From contig CAYNFT010000105.1 in NCBI GenBank assembly GCA_964396535.1, forward strand, positions 1 to 6,346: a stretch of DNA of 6,346 nucleotides, in the 5' to 3' direction. Below are positions 1-4,051 of this stretch, piece by piece (positions within the stretch are counted from its first letter, which is position 1; every line of letters begins with the position of its first letter). The position numbers were made by a program, and so were the translations under genes. This DNA comes from CAYNFT01 sp964396535 (GTDB lineage: Bacteria > Chloroflexota > Dehalococcoidia > Dehalococcoidales > UBA2162). The notes beneath the pieces are model-generated. The model was given only the letters and a program-made list of their open reading frames with translations, was not told the DNA's origin and did no database searches.

Positions 1-1766
1 TGCTCGGCGCTCATCTCGCCCAGACCCTTGTAGCGCTGAACACCTACATTCTTAGCTCCCTTTAGCTTACGCAGCGCCTCTTCCTTTTCCTGTTCTGAAT
101 AGACCCATTCCTCAGTTTTGCCTTTGGTTAAACGGTAGAGGGGTGGCTGGGCGATGAACAGGTGCCCGTTGTTAATCAGCTCCGGCATGTGTCGGAATAA
201 AAAGGTAAGCAGCAGGGTGCGAATGTGAGAGCCATCAACATCGGCGTCGGTCATCAGGATAACCCGGTGGTAGCGGAGCTTTAATAGGTCGCACTCATCA
301 TCAATGCCAGCTCCCAGAGCAGTAATGATGGCACGGATTTCTGTATGGGACAGCATTTTGTCTGATGGAGCCTTTTCCACATTGAGGATTTTGCCTCGCA
401 GCGGCAGTATGGCCTGGAAGCGAGGATTCCTTCCCTGCTTGGCTGAACCACCGGCTGAGTCTCCCTCCACCAGATATAGTTCACAGTGGGACGGGTCTTT
501 TTCCGAGCACTCGGCAAGTTTTCCGGGCAGGGTGGTTGATAACAGGCTGTTCTTCTTGACAATCAGGTCACGGGCTTTTCTTGCTGCTTCTCTGGCTTTG
601 GCAGCGAGGATACATTTTTCGACAATTCTTTTCAGGTCATCAGGGTGCTCTTCAAAGTGGAGTGATAGACCCTCCCCGACCACGCTCTCCACGAACCCTT
701 TGGTTTCCGGGTTACCTAATTTTGCTTTTGTCTGTCCCTCAAACTGTGGTTCGGTGAGCTTAACGCTGATAACGGCGGCGAGACCTTCTCTAACATCCTC
801 GCCAGTTAAGTTAGGCTCGTCCTCTTTTAGGAACTTGTTTCTGTGGGCGTAGTCATTTAGAACGCGGGTCAGTGCTGTACGGAAGCCAGTAAGGTGACTA
901 CCCCCATCGGCAGTATTTACACAGTTAGCAAAGCTAAAGACGGACTCGGTAAAACCATCGTTATATTGAAGGGCTGCTTCAACCATGGTACTGTTTACCG
1001 CTTTGGATATATAGATAGGCTGGCGATGGCGGACATCCCTGTTTCGGTTAAGGTGGCGAACGAAGCTGCTAATGCCACCCTCAAAGTAGAAGGTTCTCTC
1101 GCTGTCGTCCCTTTCATCCCTGATTTGTATTTCCAACCCCTTGTTCAGGTAGGCCATCTCCCGTAGCCGCTCGCTCAGAGTATCAAAATTGTACCTGGTT
1201 TTCCCGAAGATCTCCTCATCGGCAAGGAAGGTGGTAGTGGTTCCGGTGTCAGTGGCTTCGCCAGTCTCGGTTACATCTCCCTGGGGTATGCCCTGCTTGT
1301 ATTCCTGGAAGTATGTCTTGCCGTTAAGCCTGACGCTGACTTTGCACGAGGAGGAAAGGGCGTTGACTACTGAGGCGCCAACACCATGTAGTCCGCCGGA
1401 TACCTGATAGGTCTTGCCGCCGAATTTGGCTCCAGCGTGCAGTACCGTCATGACTGTCTCTAGGGCTGATACATTGGTGGTGGGGTGAATCTCAACCGGA
1501 ATGCCGCGCCCATTGTCTTCAACCTTAACAGAATTATCCTTCTGAAGGGTGGCAATGATTCTGTCGCAACAGCCGGCCATAGCTTCATCAATGCTGTTGT
1601 AAACAATCTCGTAGACCAGATGGTGCAGTCCGCGCTGGTCAGTGCTGCCAATGTACATGCCTGGCCGACGGCGTATCGCTTCCCGCCCCCCTAAAACATG
1701 AATATCCTTAGCAGTATATTCGCCAATTCCTTCATTTTTAGTCGCTGAAGACGTACGCCTGCTCAT
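1..1766 (-). CDS. gyrB: DNA gyrase subunit B, N-terminal 588 residues (partial, runs off left edge)
   Basis: This is the ATPase subunit of DNA gyrase, which with GyrA introduces negative supercoils into DNA. The reading frame is open without a stop from the ATG at 1764-1766 to the window edge. The GHKL ATPase domain shows PGMYIG (35-40), E53 as the likely catalytic base, N57 as the Mg ligand, DNGRGIP (84-90), TVLHAGAKFGG (107-117), the ATP lid GGLHGVGAS (124-132) and the transducer lysine in QTK (345-347). The Toprim domain shows EGDSAGG (434-440), PLRGKILNVEKA (455-466) and DADVDGSH (507-514). The fragment ends in RYKGLGEMSAE, so only about 50-60 C-terminal residues are missing for a roughly 640-residue GyrB. 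An AAGGAG site 5 nt upstream supports the start. Oddities are L147 where E. coli has the coumarin-contact R136, and Y56 where E. coli has D45. ParE is the main alternative, but the SAKQGRNPRFQAILPLRGK stretch reads as GyrB. Confidence 0.95.
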   Translation of the reverse strand, partial: MSRRTSSATKNEGIGEYTAKDIHVLGGREAIRRRPGMYIGSTDQRGLHHLVYEIVYNSIDEAMAGCCDRIIATLQKDNSVKVEDNGRGIPVEIHPTTNVSALETVMTVLHAGAKFGGKTYQVSGGLHGVGASVVNALSSSCKVSVRLNGKTYFQEYKQGIPQGDVTETGEATDTGTTTTFLADEEIFGKTRYNFDTLSERLREMAYLNKGLEIQIRDERDDSERTFYFEGGISSFVRHLNRNRDVRHRQPIYISKAVNSTMVEAALQYNDGFTESVFSFANCVNTADGGSHLTGFRTALTRVLNDYAHRNKFLKEDEPNLTGEDVREGLAAVISVKLTEPQFEGQTKAKLGNPETKGFVESVVGEGLSLHFEEHPDDLKRIVEKCILAAKAREAARKARDLIVKKNSLLSTTLPGKLAECSEKDPSHCELYLVEGDSAGGSAKQGRNPRFQAILPLRGKILNVEKAPSDKMLSHTEIRAIITALGAGIDDECDLLKLRYHRVILMTDADVDGSHIRTLLLTFLFRHMPELINNGHLFIAQPPLYRLTKGKTEEWVYSEQEKEEALRKLKGAKNVGVQRYKGLGEMSAE

Positions 1767-1771
1767 AGCTG

Positions 1772-1777
1772 CTCCTT
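1772..1777 (-). promoter_or_regulatory. Ribosome binding site of gyrB
   Basis: AAGGAG on the minus strand lies 5 nt before the ATG at 1764-1766. It fixes the gyrB start, and no competing in-frame start lies near it. Confidence 0.8.
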
Positions 1778-1913
1778 ACTCCGTCTTTGGTGTGGAAGAT
1801 AAAGAGAAGTGAATGGGGCAGAAAGCGGGTTTTTTGAGACAGAAAGATGGCTAGCATAAGAGCTTAAAGGGCTGGTGGTACAATATCTGGATAATGGGAT
1901 TATCATCTATACT

Positions 1914-1942
1914 ATTATAGCACAATTTGAGCGTAAAGTGAA
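1914..1942 (-). promoter_or_regulatory. Predicted sigma-70-type promoter for gyrB
   Basis: On the minus strand a -35-like TTCACT (1942-1937, 4 of 6 consensus) is separated by 17 nt from a perfect TATAAT (1919-1914). The -10 is preceded by TGC, giving an extended -10. The predicted transcription start is near 1907, which leaves a leader of about 140 nt before gyrB (1767-1907) in which I see no strong hairpin or terminator. The promoter is inferred from sequence only. Confidence 0.6.
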
Positions 1943-1945
1943 GCC

Positions 1946-1974
1946 GTTTCATCTATTATTAGGATTTGTGAAAC
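1946..1974. repeat. Short inverted repeat between divergent promoters
   Basis: GTTTCA (1946-1951) and TGAAAC (1969-1974) are perfect 6-bp inverted arms with a 17-nt spacer. They lie between the predicted -35 elements of the gyrB and methyltransferase promoters, where an operator could touch both. Arms this short can arise by chance, and no regulator family is recognised. Confidence 0.25.
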
Positions 1975-1983
1975 AGACGAAAA

Positions 1984-2012
1984 TTGACAAGCATGTATAG
2001 CCTATTCATACT
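1984..2012 (+). promoter_or_regulatory. Predicted sigma-70-type promoter for the methyltransferase gene
   Basis: A perfect TTGACA (1984-1989) is followed after 17 nt by CATACT (2007-2012, 4 of 6 matches to TATAAT). TACTAT at 2009-2014 is an alternative -10 with 19-nt spacing. Transcription would start near 2019, giving a leader of about 25 nt that begins just before the Shine-Dalgarno. The gene thus appears to have its own promoter, divergent from gyrB. Confidence 0.55.
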
Positions 2013-2021
2013 ATGTCAGCA

Positions 2022-2032
2022 GGGAGGAGAGG
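2022..2032 (+). promoter_or_regulatory. Purine-rich ribosome binding site of the methyltransferase, unusual spacing
   Basis: GGGAGGAGAGG is a strong anti-Shine-Dalgarno match. Its last G lies 13 nt before the GTG at 2046 and its first GGGAGG block 18 nt before it, both longer than the usual 5-9 nt. An in-frame ATT at 2040 would be 7 nt away but is a very rare start codon. An in-frame TAA at 2034-2036 excludes any start further upstream. Confidence 0.55.
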
Positions 2033-2045
2033 ATAAGTAATTAAA

Positions 2046-2900
2046 GTGATTGAAGATTTTACTCACGCTTTCGCAGCAATAATGCAGTATTCAGCGAGGC
2101 CCGAACTATTTGAGCCGGGCGAGCCCAGCTTCTGGGATGACCCGCATATCTCAGAAAGCCTGCTGGAGGCGCATCTGAATCCTGACCATGATGCAGCCAG
2201 CAGAAAAGCAGATACTATCACCAGAGAAATCGGGCATCTTGTTTCATCAGGTATTTTAGAGCAGTCGAACAAGGTGCTTGACCTAGGCTGCGGGCCAGGA
2301 CTCTATTCAAGCAAGCTTTGTCAGGGTGGGATGAGGGTAACCGGGGTAGACATATCGCAGAGATCGATTAATTATGCCATTCGCTATGCAGAAGAAAATG
2401 GCTTGGATATAGACTACCAGTGTGTTGATTTTTTGGATATCGACTATAGCGCTGAATTCGATGCGGTACTGCAGATTTACGGGGAAATGTGCACTTTATC
2501 AGATGACAAGAGGGATGAACTTCTGGCGAAGATACATAGGTCATTGAAAATGAATGGTCTGTTTATCTTTGATGTTTCGACCAGAGCACAAAGAATGAAA
2601 GAAGGCTTAAAGAACCACTGGTATATAAGCGATGGCGGTTTCTGGCGGCCGGGCAGACACCTGGTTCTGAAGCAGGGATTTGACTATGCAGAACGTGATG
2701 TTTGGCTGGACCAGTATATTGTTGTGGATGATGACCAAGTATCGGTATACCGTAACTGGTATCATGATTATACACTGCAGTCTATCAGGCGGGTGCTTGA
2801 GAAAGCCGGCTTTCATATTGTTAGCGTATGGAATAACCTTACTGGACCCCCTTACGAAGAAGGTGGAGACTGGATTGCAATTGTTGGTAGGAAGAGTTGA
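2046..2900 (+). CDS. Class I SAM-dependent methyltransferase, substrate unknown
   Basis: This 284-residue soluble protein has the Rossmann-like class I methyltransferase fold. Motif I is VLDLGCGPG (77-85). The acidic residue ending strand 2, expected to bind the SAM ribose, is D102 in TGVDIS. VDF (127-129) matches the adenine-contact region, FDAVLQIYGEM (138-148) is the motif II strand and LFIFDV (172-177) a later core strand. The N-terminal 75 residues contain FWDDPHISESLLEAHLNPD (29-47), which resembles the cap of a family often annotated only as a Methyltransf_25-type protein. The C-terminus, ending EEGGDWIAIVGRKS, completes the sheet. There is no signal peptide or membrane segment. The gene stands alone with its own promoter between gyrB and the ribosomal operon, so context does not reveal the substrate. 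The start is GTG at 2046; M13 (ATG at 2082) is a less likely alternative because it would drop predicted N-terminal sequence and has no nearby ribosome binding site. Confidence 0.9.
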   Translation: MIEDFTHAFAAIMQYSARPELFEPGEPSFWDDPHISESLLEAHLNPDHDAASRKADTITREIGHLVSSGILEQSNKVLDLGCGPGLYSSKLCQGGMRVTGVDISQRSINYAIRYAEENGLDIDYQCVDFLDIDYSAEFDAVLQIYGEMCTLSDDKRDELLAKIHRSLKMNGLFIFDVSTRAQRMKEGLKNHWYISDGGFWRPGRHLVLKQGFDYAERDVWLDQYIVVDDDQVSVYRNWYHDYTLQSIRRVLEKAGFHIVSVWNNLTGPPYEEGGDWIAIVGRKS

Positions 2901-2913
2901 ATCTCCCAAAAAG

Positions 2914-2943
2914 TTGACAGCCAGCCTAAAGCTATGATAAACT
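2914..2943 (+). promoter_or_regulatory. Predicted promoter of the rpsL-rpsG-fusA-rpsJ operon
   Basis: A perfect TTGACA (2914-2919) is followed after 18 nt by TAAACT (2938-2943, 4 of 6). The -10 is preceded by TG at 2935-2936 plus one base, giving an extended -10. Transcription would start near 2950, about 115 nt before rpsL. The -35 begins only 13 nt after the methyltransferase stop, and I see no terminator between them, so readthrough from the methyltransferase gene is possible. Confidence 0.6.
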
Positions 2944-2948
2944 TAGAA

Positions 2949-3008
2949 TTTAGTGTTTCGTAGCTCAGTAGACGTCTGATAGATTGAATACTAAACTTCG
3001 GTCTATCA
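2949..3008 (+). promoter_or_regulatory. rpsL leader with two competing stems
   Basis: Stem A pairs TTTAGTGTTT (2949-2958) with GAATACTAAA (2986-2995): 10 pairs, two of them G-U. Stem B pairs TGATAGA (2977-2983) with TCTATCA (3002-3008): 7 perfect pairs. The 5' arm of B lies inside the loop of A and its 3' arm lies outside, so the two stems exclude each other or form a pseudoknot. That layout is compatible with a switching leader, but no known ribosomal-protein leader motif is recognised and no function is shown. Confidence 0.35.
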
Positions 3009-3010
3009 TT

Positions 3011-3034
3011 ATGGATGAGCTAAAGCTCATCCAT
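3011..3034 (+). promoter_or_regulatory. Perfect 10-bp hairpin upstream of rpsL
   Basis: ATGGATGAGC (3011-3020) and GCTCATCCAT (3025-3034) pair perfectly around a TAAA loop. The hairpin lies in the predicted rpsL 5' leader and ends 30 nt before the GTG start. It is followed by TTCAATTGTG rather than a T-run, so it is a poor intrinsic terminator. A leader hairpin for transcript stability or protein binding is the simpler reading; a weak attenuator or terminator for upstream transcription remains possible. Confidence 0.6.
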
Positions 3035-3064
3035 TTCAATTGTGCGAGATAATAGGAGGAAATA

Positions 3065-3496
3065 GTGCCAACGATTAATCAGCTTGTCCGTAAAGGGCGT
3101 AAGAAGGCTGCTAAGAAATCCAAAACGCCAGCCTTGCGCTTTACCTATAATGCTTTGAAGAACAGGATGATGGAAGGTCAGGGTTCTCCGCAAAAGCGAG
3201 GGGTTTGTATTCAGGTAAAGACTACCACCCCAAAGAAGCCTAATTCAGCGCTGCGCAAAATAGCCAGGGTGCGGCTGACCAACGGGATGGAGGTAACAGC
3301 TTATATTCCTGGTGAGGGGCATGAGTTGCAGGAGCATTCTGTAGTCCTCATTCATGGAGGGCGGGTGAAGGATTTGCCTGGTGTTCGTTATCATATTATT
3401 CGCGGGGCATTGGATACTACCGGTGTAGCTAATCGTCGGCAAGGTCGCAGTAAGTACGGCACCAAAAAAGCTAAAGCCACAGCCGAAGTGGCTTAG
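3065..3496 (+). CDS. rpsL: 30S ribosomal protein S12
   Basis: S12 sits at the decoding centre of the 30S subunit and helps monitor codon-anticodon pairing. The 143-residue protein has the family signature TTTPKKPNSALRK (53-65), including K57, which matches the streptomycin-resistance position K43 of E. coli. It also has GGRVKDLPGVRYH (98-110), where K102 matches E. coli K88 and D103 is the aspartate that RimO methylthiolates in E. coli. Residues about 25-41 form a longer N-terminal loop than in E. coli S12 (124 residues), a form common in Gram-positive-type S12. The C-terminus extends about 8 residues past SKYGTKKAK. The start is GTG, supported by AGGAGGA at 3054-3060. It is the first gene of the str operon, behind a structured leader. 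Wild-type-like residues at K57 and K102 give no sign of streptomycin resistance. Confidence 0.97.
   Translation: MPTINQLVRKGRKKAAKKSKTPALRFTYNALKNRMMEGQGSPQKRGVCIQVKTTTPKKPNSALRKIARVRLTNGMEVTAYIPGEGHELQEHSVVLIHGGRVKDLPGVRYHIIRGALDTTGVANRRQGRSKYGTKKAKATAEVA
3474..3494 (+). promoter_or_regulatory. Hairpin at the rpsL-rpsG junction
   Basis: AAGCCAC (3474-3480) and GTGGCTT (3488-3494) form a perfect 7-bp stem with a 7-nt loop. It lies within the last rpsL codons and directly abuts the rpsG Shine-Dalgarno. In E. coli, S7 represses its operon by binding the rpsL-rpsG intercistronic RNA. This hairpin is in the equivalent place, but binding is only inferred from position. Confidence 0.4.
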
Positions 3497-3500
3497 GAGG
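3495..3500 (+). promoter_or_regulatory. rpsG ribosome binding site overlapping the rpsL stop
   Basis: AGGAGG overlaps the last two bases of the rpsL TAG stop (3494-3496) and lies 4 nt before the rpsG ATG. This arrangement favours translational coupling of S12 and S7. Confidence 0.85.
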
Positions 3501-3504
3501 TAAA

Positions 3505-3975
3505 ATGTCGAGGCGGAGCCGAGCTGCCACAAGAGAAATAACACCTGATGCTAAGTATCACAACGTGATCGTATCCAGGTTGATTAATAAAATAATGAAG
3601 GACGGTAAGAAGAGCAAGGCAGAGCAAATCGTCTACGGTGCTTTGGATGCCATAGAAGCGCGGGAGTCTACAGCCCCGCTCACTGTGCTGGGACAGGCGG
3701 TAAGGAATGCTACCCCGCAGCTTCAAGTAAAGTCACGGCGAATAGGTGGTGCTACCTATCAGGTGCCGGTGGAAGTTCGCCCTGAGCGTAGTCTCTCTCT
3801 GGCTTTGCGCTGGCTGGTAGCCTCAGCCCGAGCCAGACAGGGCAAATCTATGGTGGAGAAACTGGATGCTGAACTAAGTGATGCCGCCAAGGGACAGGGG
3901 GCTACTGTTAAAAAACGTGACGATACCCACCGGATGGCTGAGGCTAATAGAGCCTTTGCCCACTATAGATGGTGA
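3505..3975 (+). CDS. rpsG: 30S ribosomal protein S7
   Basis: S7 is the primary assembly protein of the 30S head. It binds the 3' major domain of 16S rRNA and lies near the E site. At 156 residues it has the usual bacterial length. Family features are the N-terminal MSRRSRAATREI, the VSRLINKIMKDGKKSKAEQIVYGAL segment (about 23-47), the SRRIGGATYQVPVEV signature (77-91) and the C-terminal KKRDDTHRMAEANRAFAHYRW. The ATG at 3505 follows the rpsL stop by 8 nt. In E. coli S7 is the autogenous repressor of this operon, so the hairpin just before its start is a candidate target. Nothing in the coding sequence is unusual. Confidence 0.97.
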   Translation: MSRRSRAATREITPDAKYHNVIVSRLINKIMKDGKKSKAEQIVYGALDAIEARESTAPLTVLGQAVRNATPQLQVKSRRIGGATYQVPVEVRPERSLSLALRWLVASARARQGKSMVEKLDAELSDAAKGQGATVKKRDDTHRMAEANRAFAHYRW

Positions 3976-3979
3976 GGGA

Positions 3980-4029
3980 TTGTTTGCTATTAAGTCTAAT
4001 GTTATGGTAAGAATTTCAGTATCAAACAA
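3980..4029 (+). repeat. Inverted repeat in the rpsG-fusA gap
   Basis: TTGTTTG (3980-3986) and CAAACAA (4023-4029) are perfect 7-bp inverted arms separated by 36 nt. They frame most of the 76-nt gap between rpsG and fusA and end 22 nt before the fusA start. The stem is A/U-rich with a long loop, so it would be weak. The gap contains no gene. Confidence 0.3.
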
Positions 4030-4038
4030 GTTCGAGGT

Positions 4039-4044
4039 AAGGGG
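4039..4044 (+). promoter_or_regulatory. Ribosome binding site that fixes the fusA start
   Basis: AAGGGG lies 7 nt before the GTG at 4052. The in-frame ATG at 4004 has no Shine-Dalgarno at suitable distance, which decides in favour of the GTG. Confidence 0.75.
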
Positions 4045-4051
4045 TAGGACT

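Noticed and set aside
304..1407. Long plus-strand open frames opposite gyrB (304-852, 894-1166, 1189-1407)
   Set aside because: They are antisense to a continuous GyrB frame with all its catalytic motifs, have no family resemblance, and lack convincing ribosome binding sites.
1810..1840. GCGGG followed by a T-run (about 1826-1836) as a plus-strand terminator
   Set aside because: No inverted repeat precedes the T-run, and no plus-strand gene ends there.
2959..2975. tRNA D-arm-like sequence in the rpsL leader (TAGCTCAGTAGA)
   Set aside because: There is no matching GAGC for the D-stem, no TTCGA-type T-arm and no acceptor stem at the right distances, so it is not a tRNA and shows no T-box signature either.
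3011..3040. Intrinsic terminator for the methyltransferase gene
   Set aside because: The stem is good, but TTCAATTGTG follows instead of a T-run, and the predicted operon promoter lies upstream of it, so it would cut off rpsL.
3011..3052. A 13-codon frame, MDELKLIHFNCAR, ending just before the rpsL Shine-Dalgarno
   Set aside because: It has no Shine-Dalgarno, its start lies inside the perfect hairpin, and it has no run of regulatory codons. It is most likely a chance frame.
3878..4003. N-terminal extension of EF-G reaching into rpsG
   Set aside because: The extra residues overlap S7 codons and do not resemble EF-G. The GTG at 4052 has the better ribosome binding site.
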